From positions 106,170-170,169 of the forward strand of contig NZ_JAHFZZ010000024.1 of the NCBI RefSeq assembly GCF_018603905.1: a DNA stretch of 64,000 bases, given 5' to 3'. The stretch is from Nonomuraea sp. NEAU-A123 (GTDB lineage Bacteria; Actinomycetota; Actinomycetes; Streptosporangiales; Streptosporangiaceae). Positions within the stretch are counted from its first letter, which is position 1. Each line of letters begins with the position of its first letter. Positions 1-8,509 of the stretch are shown in pieces. The position numbers were made by a program, and so were the translations under genes. The notes below the pieces were generated by a model. That model was not told where the DNA came from and made no database searches. It saw only the letters and a list, made by a program, of their open reading frames with translations.

Positions 1-84
1 TGCGGTACGCGACAACCGGCGACCACTCTCGCCGGCCCGGCATCGTACGGCAAAAGTGTACCCGGATATCCAACCGCAGACTGA

Positions 85-112
85 TTGCCAGGACGAAGGC
101 AAATCCTACGCT
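85..112 (+). promoter_or_regulatory. possible sigma-70-type promoter of the RiPP/NRPS operon
   Basis: TTGCCA at 85-90 and TACGCT at 107-112 are separated by 16 nt and lie about 65 nt upstream of the ATG at 178. This is a plausible housekeeping-type promoter for the five-gene operon. Nothing else is visible in bases 1-177. The call rests on two hexamers only and is weak. Confidence 0.3.
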
Positions 113-177
113 GAGGCCGTCGGTGGTCGACTTGGAAAGTCGCCAGGTTCATTCGGACCTCAAGAGGAGATTGCTTG

Positions 178-570
178 ATGGCATACGACCTCACCATCAA
201 AGAGCGGACCAGAAAAGCGCTGTACCAGCCGCCCTTCCGCCTCGGCCGCTCCTTCCTCAATTTCGAGGAGCACCGTACGATCGAAGAAATAGCCGGCCTC
301 CGCCAGGAATACGCGGCGCTGCCGGACCAGGCCAAGCCCTTTGGCTATGCCTTCCAAACCGTGTTCGGCCCGGACCTGCTCTTCGTGGAGACGCAGGTGC
401 TGGAGGGCGTAGGCAAGCAGAAGTATGATCCTGACGCCCAGATCTGGGGCACCTCGCACCACCGGATCGACATGAGCAACATCTGGCTGCCGACTCAGTA
501 CATGACCGGCACGGTCTACAACTGCTCGCCGGACTCCACGTTCGACACCAGGAACGACTCGGCCTGCTGA
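178..570 (+). CDS. candidate ribosomal precursor peptide of an ATP-grasp (graspetide-like) pathway
   Basis: The 130-aa protein has no recognised enzymatic domain. The ATG at 178 is chosen over the TTG at 175 because AGGAGA lies 7 nt upstream. The N-terminal part is charged and probably helical, with a PPFRLGRSF stretch near residues 18-26. That stretch loosely recalls the PFFARFL recognition helix of microviridin leaders and the PF/PW motifs of other ATP-grasp targets. The C-terminal 30 residues are rich in Thr, Ser, Asp and Asn and end in DSAC, which would suit a core with side-chain carboxylates and hydroxyls for ester or amide cross-links. The next gene is an ATP-grasp ligase, with a hairpin in between, as in many RiPP operons where the precursor is over-expressed. 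Precursor status is inferred from position and composition. It is long for a graspetide precursor, and a small accessory protein remains possible. Confidence 0.55.
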   Translation: MAYDLTIKERTRKALYQPPFRLGRSFLNFEEHRTIEEIAGLRQEYAALPDQAKPFGYAFQTVFGPDLLFVETQVLEGVGKQKYDPDAQIWGTSHHRIDMSNIWLPTQYMTGTVYNCSPDSTFDTRNDSAC

Positions 571-581
571 TCGCCGACGGA

Positions 582-616
582 CCGGGCCTGCCCGTGAGGG
601 CACGCCCGGTTTCCTT
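582..616 (+). terminator. hairpin between precursor and ATP-grasp gene (attenuator-like)
   Basis: CCGGGC (582-587) and GCCC (590-593) pair with GGGC (598-601) and GCCCGG (604-609) around a GTGA loop, followed by TTTCCTT. The hairpin sits 12 nt after the precursor stop codon. It probably causes partial termination, giving excess precursor mRNA over the downstream enzymes. Confidence 0.55.
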
Positions 617-648
617 GCCCCCTTAGACCGAGCAGAGGAGCGATTCTT

Positions 649-1650
649 ATGCCTCGTTCCACCGTCATGATCCTCACGCAAGAGTTCGACGTGACCGCCG
701 ACTGCGTCGTCAAGGTATTAAGTCAGCGGGAGGACGTGGAAGTCTTCCGCTATGACACGAGCTATTTCCCGGTGGATTCGTGTCTTTCCTACGCCAATAC
801 CGGGTCCGGCTGGCTCACGGAGCTGACGGACTACAAGTACGCGGAGCGCAGGCTCGACCTCGAAACGGTCCGCTCCATCTGGTACCGGCGGCCCACGGAG
901 TTCCGAGCAGCTGATTTCCTGTCGGCTCCGCACCGGGAATTCGCCCTCAGCGAGAGCCGGCACGCCGTGGGCGGCATCATGCTCGGCCTGCCCACCCTCT
1001 GGGTGAACAGACCCGACCACGAGGCGCGCGCGGATTACAAGCCCTTTCAACTGCGCCTGGCCCAGGAACTCGGGCTGCGCATCCCCGACACGCTGATCAG
1101 CAACGATCCCGCTCGCGTCCGCGCGTTCTATGAGCAGTGCGACGGTCAGATGATCTATAAGGCGCTCAACAGCGGTCTGGTCGAAGACCCGGGCGGCTGG
1201 CCCGGCGGCCTGCTGACGAGTGACGTCACCAGCCTGCCGGATGAGCTCCTGGAACGGGCCCGCTATGCGCCCGGCATCTATCAGAGGCGGGTGGACAAGG
1301 CGTACGACCTGCGGATCACGGTTATCGGCGATTCGGTGACCACGGTTCGCGTGGACACGACGCCCGCCGATGGCAGTCCGGCGGCGACCGACTGGCGGGG
1401 TTCGGTGGAACACGACGCGAGGTGGACACTCGCTACGCTGCCCGGCCAGGTGGAAGCCGCGCTTGGCAGGCTCATGGGCGCGCTCCGGCTCAATTACGGC
1501 GCCGTCGACATGGCGGTGACCGAGGCGGGGGAGTATTACTTCTTCGAGGTGAACCCCTCCGGCCAGTTCGCCTGGCTGGACGACGAGATCGCCGGGCTCG
1601 GACTGGTGAAGACCATGGCCGACTACCTTGCGGCGGGTAAGACGGGGTGA
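649..1650 (+). CDS. ATP-grasp ligase, MvdC/MvdD-like ribosomal peptide maturase
   Basis: This 333-aa protein has the length and layout of the ATP-grasp ligases that form macrolactones or macrolactams in graspetides. An N-terminal pre-ATP-grasp region (about 1-115, with an IWYRRPTEF stretch) is followed by the ATP-grasp fold. The C-terminal metal/ATP motif FEVNPSGQFAWLDDE (about 299-313) has the Glu, Asn and Trp typical of the family. In known pathways the enzyme activates Asp or Glu side chains as acyl phosphates and joins them to Ser, Thr or Lys side chains. GAGGAG precedes the ATG. The stop overlaps the GTG of the ABC transporter, so translation is probably coupled. Only one ligase is present, whereas microviridin systems have two. 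A free amino-acid ligase activity, as in pheganomycin PGM1, is an alternative because an amino-acid-activating NRPS protein is encoded in the same operon. Confidence 0.85.
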   Translation: MPRSTVMILTQEFDVTADCVVKVLSQREDVEVFRYDTSYFPVDSCLSYANTGSGWLTELTDYKYAERRLDLETVRSIWYRRPTEFRAADFLSAPHREFALSESRHAVGGIMLGLPTLWVNRPDHEARADYKPFQLRLAQELGLRIPDTLISNDPARVRAFYEQCDGQMIYKALNSGLVEDPGGWPGGLLTSDVTSLPDELLERARYAPGIYQRRVDKAYDLRITVIGDSVTTVRVDTTPADGSPAATDWRGSVEHDARWTLATLPGQVEAALGRLMGALRLNYGAVDMAVTEAGEYYFFEVNPSGQFAWLDDEIAGLGLVKTMADYLAAGKTG

Positions 1651-3470
1651 ACGTCGCGCCGGCCGCCAAGCGACGAGGCGTCGGGCTGATCGTTCTCGAC
1701 ACGATCGTCCTCACGTGGCGGGCTTCGCGATGGATGATGTGCGGTCCCCTGCTCTTGACCGGTGCCCAGAGCGGGATTCTGGCTCTGCAGCTGCTCGTGG
1801 CGGGCCATTTGCTCGACACGGTGACGCGGGGGGCCGCCGGCCCTCCGCCGGTCGCGCAACTGGCGCCCTGGATCCTGGCCGCGGCCCTGCTGTTCGGCGG
1901 GGACACGCTCGTCAACGCCGTGCTGCGCGAGCGTGAGTTCATCCTGGGCGAGACCGTCGGACGGTTCGTCGAGCGGCATGTCCTCCACATCAGCACGGAA
2001 GTCGAGCTCTCCGCCTTCGACGACCCGGATTTCCACGACCGGCTGAAACGCGTGGACATGGGGACCGGCCAGCCGGTCATCCTGCTGCAGAACGCCTTCT
2101 CCCTGTTGTCGTCCGCGGTCACCGCGCTGGGCGCGATGGCCGCCCTGTTCCTCATCAACCCGTGGTTGGGGGCCGCGATCCTCCCCATCGCCGTTCCGGC
2201 GGGGCTGCTCTCCTCGAAACGAGGGCGCGAATTCTTCGATTTCCTGTACAGCTTCACACCGCGAGATCGAGAGCGTGAATATCTCGGCTCGGTCCTGCGC
2301 AGCCGGGAACTCGCCAAGGAGATCCGGGCGTTTCAGCTCGGGTCCTTCCTGCTCGGACGGCACCAGCGCATGCATCGGGAGCGGCTTCACGAGCTGCGCC
2401 GGTTCGCCCGGCGCCACATCGCGCGGGCGGTGGCGGCGGCGGGAGCGGCGGCCGCCTGCGTGGGGATCAGCTTGAGCCTGGTCACCTGGCTGAGCGCGCG
2501 GCGCGAGTTGAGCCTCACCGAGGCGGCTCTCGCCATCGCGGCCCTTGCCGTGCTGAGCGTGAAACTGAGTCAGGTCGGCAGGGCCGCCGGGATGCTCAAG
2601 GAGTCCTCGCTCTACCTGACCGACTATGCGGAGTTCGCCAGGCTGCCGGTTCCGCTCGCGAGCCGGCGTGACGCGGCGGCGTCCGCTTCCGGATTCGCGG
2701 AGATCGTCGTCGACCGGGTGTCCTTCGGCTACCCGGGTGCCGGGCGCGTGCTGCGCGAGGTATCCATGCGGATCCCCGCGGGTGGCGTCGTGGCCGTCGT
2801 CGGTGAGAACGGCTCGGGCAAGACGACCCTGGTCAAGCTGCTGTGCGGGTTGTACGAGCCGTCGACGGGATCCTTGGCGTGGTTGGACGCCCACGGCGCC
2901 GAGACCGCTCCGTCGGCCTCGGTTCTCTTCCAGGACTTCGGCCAGTATCTCGTATCGGCCCGGGACAACATCGGCTTCGGCGACAGCGTCTTGATGGACG
3001 ACGGAGACGCCATCCGGCGCGCCGCCCGCGCGGCCGGTGCCGACGGCGTCATCGACAGGCTTCCCGCCGGCTACGACACGATCCTGGGACCGGAGTTCAT
3101 CGGCGGGACCGACCTGTCACGCGGCCAGTGGCAGCGGCTCGCGCTGGGGCGAACCCTGTTCCGGCGGTCCAGCCTGGTCATTCTCGACGAACCCGCTGCG
3201 GCGCTGGATCCACGGCGAGAGTACGAGTTGTTCGCGAACCTGCGAGCCAGCCTGGGCGGGCGGACGGCGCTGATCATCTCTCACCGGTTCTCGAACGTCC
3301 GCCACGCGGACCGGATCTACGTCCTCGAACAGGGCCGGATCCTAGAAGAGGGCTCACACCTTGACCTGATGCGGCAAGCAGGGATGTACGCCGAGCTCTT
3401 CACCATGCAGGCGAAGGGATATCGCGACGTCGGCGCCCCGGCCGACCACACCGCTGTGGGAGGGCCGTGA
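1647..3470 (+). CDS. ABC transporter with fused permease and ATPase, probable product exporter
   Basis: The 607-aa protein has a membrane region of about 330 residues with several hydrophobic helices, then a nucleotide-binding domain. The NBD shows Walker A GENGSGKTT (about 386-394), a signature LSRGQWQRLALGR (about 490) whose usual Gly-Gly is Arg-Gly, Walker B LVILDEPAAALD (about 510) and the switch-loop ISHRF. There is no N-terminal C39 peptidase domain, so it would not cleave a leader itself. It starts with GTG overlapping the ligase stop by four bases and ends one base before the NRPS start. The position in the operon suggests export of, or self-protection against, the modified product, probably as a homodimer in the cytoplasmic membrane. 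Confidence 0.85.
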   Translation: MNVAPAAKRRGVGLIVLDTIVLTWRASRWMMCGPLLLTGAQSGILALQLLVAGHLLDTVTRGAAGPPPVAQLAPWILAAALLFGGDTLVNAVLREREFILGETVGRFVERHVLHISTEVELSAFDDPDFHDRLKRVDMGTGQPVILLQNAFSLLSSAVTALGAMAALFLINPWLGAAILPIAVPAGLLSSKRGREFFDFLYSFTPRDREREYLGSVLRSRELAKEIRAFQLGSFLLGRHQRMHRERLHELRRFARRHIARAVAAAGAAAACVGISLSLVTWLSARRELSLTEAALAIAALAVLSVKLSQVGRAAGMLKESSLYLTDYAEFARLPVPLASRRDAAASASGFAEIVVDRVSFGYPGAGRVLREVSMRIPAGGVVAVVGENGSGKTTLVKLLCGLYEPSTGSLAWLDAHGAETAPSASVLFQDFGQYLVSARDNIGFGDSVLMDDGDAIRRAARAAGADGVIDRLPAGYDTILGPEFIGGTDLSRGQWQRLALGRTLFRRSSLVILDEPAAALDPRREYELFANLRASLGGRTALIISHRFSNVRHADRIYVLEQGRILEEGSHLDLMRQAGMYAELFTMQAKGYRDVGAPADHTAVGGP

Positions 3471-3471
3471 T

Positions 3472-6447
3472 ATGCGAAGCGCGTGGCTGACCGGAGACCC
3501 GGCTCCGGCCGCCGAGCCGATCGACCAGCTGATCCGGCAATGGGCCCGCAGCATCCCCGAGGCGCCCGCGATCGTCGGCGAGGAAGGCGCGATCTCGTAT
3601 CGGGAGCTCGACCGCCGCGCCGACGCCTTCGCCACGATCTTGCATCGTCGAGGACCGCGGTGGCCGGGCGACGTCGTGGGAGTGCTGTCGCCACGCTCGC
3701 CCCGCACGGTGATCGCTCTGCTCGGAATCTGGCGGGCCGGGTGCGCCTATCTGCCCCTGGACCCCGATGCTCCGCCGCTTCGCCAGCGGGCCATGCTGCG
3801 AGCGGCCTCATCGGTCGCCGTCGTGGGGCAGGAGGAGGCGTACGCGCTCGATCTGCCCGTCATCTCGATCGACGCGGCCGAGCACCCGGCGCTCAGCCCG
3901 CCCGCGACCGCGGCGGACCCGGACCGCACGGCTTGCGTCATGTTCACGTCGGGCACGACCGGCGACCCCAAGGGGGCGTTGCTCACGCACCGGGCCGTCC
4001 ACCGGCTCGCGTACGGCGTGCCACAACTCGACGATCTCGGGCCCGGGGACGTTGTCCCGCAGTTCGCCCCGCTGGCTTTCGACGCCTCCCTGTTCGAGAT
4101 CTGGGCCACGCTGGCGCGAGGGGCGTGCGTCGCCGTAGCGCCGGTGGGACCGCTGGGACCAGCGGAGATCGGCGACACCATCAGCAGGTACGGGGCGTCC
4201 ACCGCGTGGTTGACGTCATCGCTGGCCAATGAGGTCATCACGGCCGAACCGGAGGCTCTGGGCCCGCTGCGCCACCTGCTGACGGGCGGAGAGCCGTTGT
4301 CGCGGGCCCACATCGTCGCCGCGCACCGATCTCACCCTGGCCTGCGGATCACGAACTGCTACGGTCCTACCGAGTCCACCACGTTCGCCACGACGTTCAC
4401 CACGTCCCCCGAGCCCCGCGCCGATACTCCGAACGTTCCCATCGGGACGCCCCTTCGCGGCACCGACATCGGCATCGTGCACGAGGACGGGAGCGTCGCG
4501 GTCGCGGGCGAGGTGGGAGAGATCTGGATCGGCGGGTCGGGGCTGGCACTGGGCTACTGTGCCGATCCTGCGCTGACCGGTCAGCGCTTCGTCCCCCATC
4601 CTTTTCATCCGGGGCGCCTGGCCTACCGCACCGGAGATCTGGGCAGGCTGCTCCCCGATGGGAACCTGGACATCCTGGGCCGCGACGACGACCAGGTCAA
4701 GATCTACGGTCATCGCGTGGAGCCCCGCGAAGTGGAAACCGTACTCCTGACCTGCCCCGGCGTATCTGCCGCCGCCGTGATCGTCCGCGATCGGAGGCTG
4801 GTCGCGTATCTGGTCGGCTCGGCCCGCGACGCGCGGCGACACGTGGCCGAGCGGCTCCCGTCCTGGCTGGTGCCCAGCGCCTTCGTCGAGCTCGCCCGTC
4901 TGCCGTTGACCGCGAACGGGAAACTCGACACCGGGCTGCTTCCCGCACCGGTCCTGACCGGCGATCGCCCGTCCATCCCCCCAGCCACGGAGGACGAGCG
5001 GCTGCTGGCGGCGATCGTCGGAGAGATCCTGGATGTCGAGCAGGTAAGCGTGCGCGACGACTTCTTCGCGCTCGGAGGCGATTCCTTCCTCGCGATGCGG
5101 GTCGCGAGCCGAGCCGGGGCCAAGGGCCTCGGCTTCCCCACCTGGCTCCTGTTCCGGCATCCGACGATCGCGGCCCTCGCCGTCGCCGCACGTCACCACC
5201 GTGCGAGCCATGATGTGCCGCCGGAGCCGCCCGACGGGGGCGGAGGTCTGGACAGCATCCCGATCATCAAATGGTTCCTGGGATCTGTCCTCGAATTCCG
5301 GAACCACTACAACCAGGCCATGCTGCTGTCCCTGCCGGACCCCCTCGACCGCGGTGCCCTACGGGCCGCGCTCAACGCGCTGGTCCGGCAGCACGAAGCG
5401 TTCAGGCTGAGAGTCGACGGCGGGCGCGTCGTGATCGGCGACTTCGAGCCGTGTGACGACCTCCTGCTGGACGACACGACCAGCCAAGCCGTTCAGGCCG
5501 GCCTGGACGTGGAAAAGGGGCCGCTGTTGCGGGCGGGAATCGTCCAGGGACGCGCGCTTCTGGCGGTGCACCGCCTCGCGGTCGACATCGCGTCCTGGCC
5601 GGTCGTCATCGACGACCTGAACTCGGCGTACGTCGGCACGGCGATCCCCCGCCACACGGGAACCACTCTCGGAGAGTGGGCGCGCGCGATCGACGGCTAC
5701 TCCCACAGCGGCGTCCCCTTGCGCCAGCGCGCCTTCTGGGAGGAGATCTGCCGTACGGCAAACGGCTCGCCGGCAGCCGCCACCGGCACCTTCCGGGATG
5801 CCGACTCACTGTCGTCGGAGATTCCGCCGCACGAGACGGAGCATTTCACCAAGCTGGTCGAAGCCCACGGCACTTCTCTCCAGGCGGCGGTCCTGGCGGT
5901 CGTGGGCGGAGCGCTGTGTGACTGGTCGGCCCGTCGTGACGTGCTGATCACGGTAGAGGACCACGGCCGCACGGCCGAGCCCTTCAACGACGTCGATCTG
6001 TCGCGGACCGTCGGCTGGCTGACGCTGCGGTACCCGGTGCGCCTGCCCCTCGGCGAGCGGCACTCGTGGGACGGGAAACTCCAGATGGTCCAGGACTGCC
6101 TCGCGAAGGTGGCCGATCGGGGACTCGGCTATCAGCTGCTGGGGCTGCCCCTTCCCATCGAGGTGGGTTTTGGGTATTTCGGACGGGCTTGGGACGCCCT
6201 AGGGAGCGAGGACCGCGGCGCGTCGAATCCGTTCCGCCCTGTTCCCGGGCCTACGGGTGAGCCGGTTGATCCACGGATCAACCGGCCTTATCAGCTCTAC
6301 ATCACGGCTCTGCTGACCGGCGGAAGTCTGGTGTTGACCGTCGAGTACGCCCGATCCCTCCACCGACGAGACGACATCGAGGGCCTGGGGGAGGCCATGC
6401 GGCAATCGTTCGAGGCGCTCCGGTCGTCTTTGGCGGCCGGCAGGTGA
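3472..6447 (+). CDS. single-module NRPS: adenylation-PCP-epimerization-like protein with degenerate E active site
   Basis: The protein is 991 aa. The adenylation domain (about 1-490) has core motifs TSGTTGDPKG (about 160), NCYGPTEST (about 295), YRTGDLGR and the A10 motif LTANGKLD (about 480). A by-eye reading of the specificity positions gives D-A-F-W-L-G-C-T-F-K, closest in my memory to valine-type codes. The carrier protein motif DDFFALGGDSF carries the phosphopantetheine Ser near 537. The C-terminal 400 residues align best with epimerization domains: EDHGRT at 829-834 followed by DVDLSRTVGWLTLRYPVRL-like sequence. The HHxxxDG motif, however, reads H700-R701-LAV-D705-I706, so the second, catalytic His is Arg. 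There is no condensation domain ahead and no thioesterase. It probably loads one amino acid onto its PCP, and the tail may act as a binding or transfer scaffold instead of an epimerase. Confidence 0.85.
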   Translation: MRSAWLTGDPAPAAEPIDQLIRQWARSIPEAPAIVGEEGAISYRELDRRADAFATILHRRGPRWPGDVVGVLSPRSPRTVIALLGIWRAGCAYLPLDPDAPPLRQRAMLRAASSVAVVGQEEAYALDLPVISIDAAEHPALSPPATAADPDRTACVMFTSGTTGDPKGALLTHRAVHRLAYGVPQLDDLGPGDVVPQFAPLAFDASLFEIWATLARGACVAVAPVGPLGPAEIGDTISRYGASTAWLTSSLANEVITAEPEALGPLRHLLTGGEPLSRAHIVAAHRSHPGLRITNCYGPTESTTFATTFTTSPEPRADTPNVPIGTPLRGTDIGIVHEDGSVAVAGEVGEIWIGGSGLALGYCADPALTGQRFVPHPFHPGRLAYRTGDLGRLLPDGNLDILGRDDDQVKIYGHRVEPREVETVLLTCPGVSAAAVIVRDRRLVAYLVGSARDARRHVAERLPSWLVPSAFVELARLPLTANGKLDTGLLPAPVLTGDRPSIPPATEDERLLAAIVGEILDVEQVSVRDDFFALGGDSFLAMRVASRAGAKGLGFPTWLLFRHPTIAALAVAARHHRASHDVPPEPPDGGGGLDSIPIIKWFLGSVLEFRNHYNQAMLLSLPDPLDRGALRAALNALVRQHEAFRLRVDGGRVVIGDFEPCDDLLLDDTTSQAVQAGLDVEKGPLLRAGIVQGRALLAVHRLAVDIASWPVVIDDLNSAYVGTAIPRHTGTTLGEWARAIDGYSHSGVPLRQRAFWEEICRTANGSPAAATGTFRDADSLSSEIPPHETEHFTKLVEAHGTSLQAAVLAVVGGALCDWSARRDVLITVEDHGRTAEPFNDVDLSRTVGWLTLRYPVRLPLGERHSWDGKLQMVQDCLAKVADRGLGYQLLGLPLPIEVGFGYFGRAWDALGSEDRGASNPFRPVPGPTGEPVDPRINRPYQLYITALLTGGSLVLTVEYARSLHRRDDIEGLGEAMRQSFEALRSSLAAGR

Positions 6448-8036
6448 GCGCGGACGTCGCGATCATCGTTCAGGGACCCGACAGCGGCCGGAACGCCCAG
6501 TCGGCCCGGCGCCTCGCCGATCAGGTGAGCGACGGGGGCGGGCTCATGGCCGTCCAAGGCCGGACCAGCCCCGACGAGCTGCTGGCGTCCATGGCAAGCG
6601 CTCCAGACCGGTCAGCTGACGTCGCCGCCTTTCTTCGCAACATGCGCCACCCCTGGCAGCCGCGCTTGGCCGTCGCCGCGGCGGCCGGGTGCCCCGTTCT
6701 GCTGCTGACCGGCTTCGAACGCAACCTCAAACCGGCCGCCGGCCGCCGCCATGTGATAGCCGATCGGGAACTGGAGCAGTTCCTCGATCGCTGGCACGGC
6801 CCTGTCGTCATCGCCAGCCGCCATGCCTTCCGGCTGGCGGGAGCGCGGCTGCCGCAGCGGCGGGTGCGAGCCGCTGCCAAGGGCGGCCTCCGCGTCGTAC
6901 CACCTCCCGAAGCGCATCTGGCCGTCGCCGAACGCTGGACGCGCGCGGCGCAAGCCGCCGACACGCCCTGGCATACCGTCGCCGCCCTGCTGGAGGCCCG
7001 GTACCAGTTCGCCCGCGCGGGGGATTCCGCGCGGGCGTATCAGGTGACGATGTCAGCGGTTCGGGTGCTGAACCGCCACGGTGCGCTGTCCTGGCGCGAG
7101 CACATCCTGCGCGAGGCGTACGACGACGTCGAGTGCGACAGCCGTGAGGCCGCTGACCTGCTCTGGGAGCTGGGGTTGAGCGCACAGCAGCGACAAGATC
7201 ACGAATCCGCCCGGGCCCACTACCTCCAGGCCCAAGCGCTCTTCGACGAGTGGCAGGACGAAGCAGGACGTGCCGGCAGCCTGCACCAACTCGGCATGCT
7301 CGCCGAAGCCGAAGGCCGGCTGGACCACGCGAGAGCCTTGACGTTGGAGGCCATGGCCAGCTTCGAGAGTCTGGGCGAGCGAGGCCGAGTCGCCGCCGGC
7401 CGGCGAGAGCTGAGCCGGATCGCTTCCGCGAGCGGCGAATCCGCGCAGGCGGCAGATCTGGAGCGGCAGGCGCTCACAGACTTCGAACGCCTCGGCGACA
7501 CGTTGAACGTGGCCCGCTGCCGACAGCAACTCGCCCAGCTGGCACATGCCGCTGGAGACTCCGGCGAAGCCACCGCCCAGCTGCGGACGGCGCTCAAGGA
7601 CTTCGAACGTCTCGGCGACACTCTGAACCTGGCACGCTGCCGACAGCAGCTCGGTCAGCTGACTGATTCGACAACCCACCTCGACCTGGCGGCCAGGGAA
7701 TTCCAGCAGGTCGGTGATGCGACGGCTGCGGCGGTCTGCCGCTACGAGATAGGCATGAGCGAATGGTTGCAGGGAAATCACACTCAAGCCATTGCCAGCA
7801 CCCGGGCGGCGCTGGCCGCCTTCGACCGGATCGGCGACCTCGCCGGCATGGCCAACTGTCACCAGCAACTCGGGGGGCTCCTGACCACGAGCGCCCGTCC
7901 CCGCGAGGCCGTGCCCCACACCCTTCAAGCGCTGCTCCTGCACAGGAGACTTGGACTGCCCGTCGATGTTGACGAGGAGTGGTTGAGGCAGCAACGAAGC
8001 CAACTCGGCGCGGAATCCTTCACCGCGATCACTTGA
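6444..8036 (+). CDS. TPR protein with a degenerate STAND/NB-ARC-like N-terminal domain
   Basis: The GTG start overlaps the NRPS stop (GTGA). The 530-aa protein has an N-terminal 150 residues that resemble a shrunken STAND NTPase. VQGPDSGRNAQSARRLA near residue 9 sits where a P-loop would be but lacks the GxxxxGK[ST] residues. LLLTGFERNL (about 88) and VVIASRHAF (about 122) match the places of the usual LLLLDNFEDNL and LLVTSRHPF motifs of NB-ARC-TPR proteins, again without the Walker B acid. Residues about 165-515 are tetratricopeptide repeats, including two almost identical units with FERLGDTLN(V/L)ARCRQQL. It probably does not hydrolyse ATP and may be a scaffold holding precursor, PCP and ligase together. 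That role is inference; the family is not one I can name. Confidence 0.65.
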   Translation: MSADVAIIVQGPDSGRNAQSARRLADQVSDGGGLMAVQGRTSPDELLASMASAPDRSADVAAFLRNMRHPWQPRLAVAAAAGCPVLLLTGFERNLKPAAGRRHVIADRELEQFLDRWHGPVVIASRHAFRLAGARLPQRRVRAAAKGGLRVVPPPEAHLAVAERWTRAAQAADTPWHTVAALLEARYQFARAGDSARAYQVTMSAVRVLNRHGALSWREHILREAYDDVECDSREAADLLWELGLSAQQRQDHESARAHYLQAQALFDEWQDEAGRAGSLHQLGMLAEAEGRLDHARALTLEAMASFESLGERGRVAAGRRELSRIASASGESAQAADLERQALTDFERLGDTLNVARCRQQLAQLAHAAGDSGEATAQLRTALKDFERLGDTLNLARCRQQLGQLTDSTTHLDLAAREFQQVGDATAAAVCRYEIGMSEWLQGNHTQAIASTRAALAAFDRIGDLAGMANCHQQLGGLLTTSARPREAVPHTLQALLLHRRLGLPVDVDEEWLRQQRSQLGAESFTAIT

Positions 8037-8038
8037 AG

Positions 8039-8505
8039 TCACGAGTCGTGCGGTCTTGAGGCCTCCGCCGCCGAGATGCCGAGGGCGGACAGGAACGCCG
8101 CGGCGGCGGGGGAGGGAGGGAAGCGGCTCCAGATGAGGTGCTCCATGCGGGCGGGAGCGTCGCGTAGCTGGAGGACGGGCAGATCGGGCAGCTCGGACAC
8201 GAAGGCGGCGGGCAGCATCCCGATGCCCAGGCCCTGCCGGATCAGGCGGGCCATGAAGTCCACGGTCGTCACTTCGAAGGCGACCTCGCGCCGGACCGCG
8301 GCCGCCAGGGGGTGACCGGGCGCGACCACGGCGACGAGGTCGCCGCGCGCCAGTTCGTGACCGTGGACGCCCTTGGGGCGGACGCCCACGGGCAGCCCCA
8401 GGAACGCGACGTCCAGGGTGCCCTGCCGTACCCCTTCGATCAGCTCTTCGCCGGCGCCCGAGCGGAGGCTGATGCGCACCTGCCGGTGCCGCAGACCGTC
8501 GCGCT
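8039..8505 (-). pseudogene. C-terminal fragment of a LysR-type transcriptional regulator
   Basis: Reading leftward, the frame gives about 150 residues of a LysR effector-binding domain (VRISLRSG, then DVAFLGLP, GDLVAVVAPGHPL, and RLIRQGLGIGMLPAAFV). The DNA-binding helix-turn-helix and the first part of the effector domain are missing. Upstream of about 8505 the frame runs into a stop, and the DNA turns into the start of an opposite-strand NAD(P)-binding gene. It is a deletion remnant and should have no regulatory function. Confidence 0.7.
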
Positions 8506-8509
8506 CTGG

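Noticed and set aside
1..8036. Lanthipeptide, lasso-peptide or thiopeptide classification of the first locus
   Set aside because: No LanB/LanC/LanM, lasso cyclase/RRE-protease or YcaO gene is present; the ligase has ATP-grasp features.
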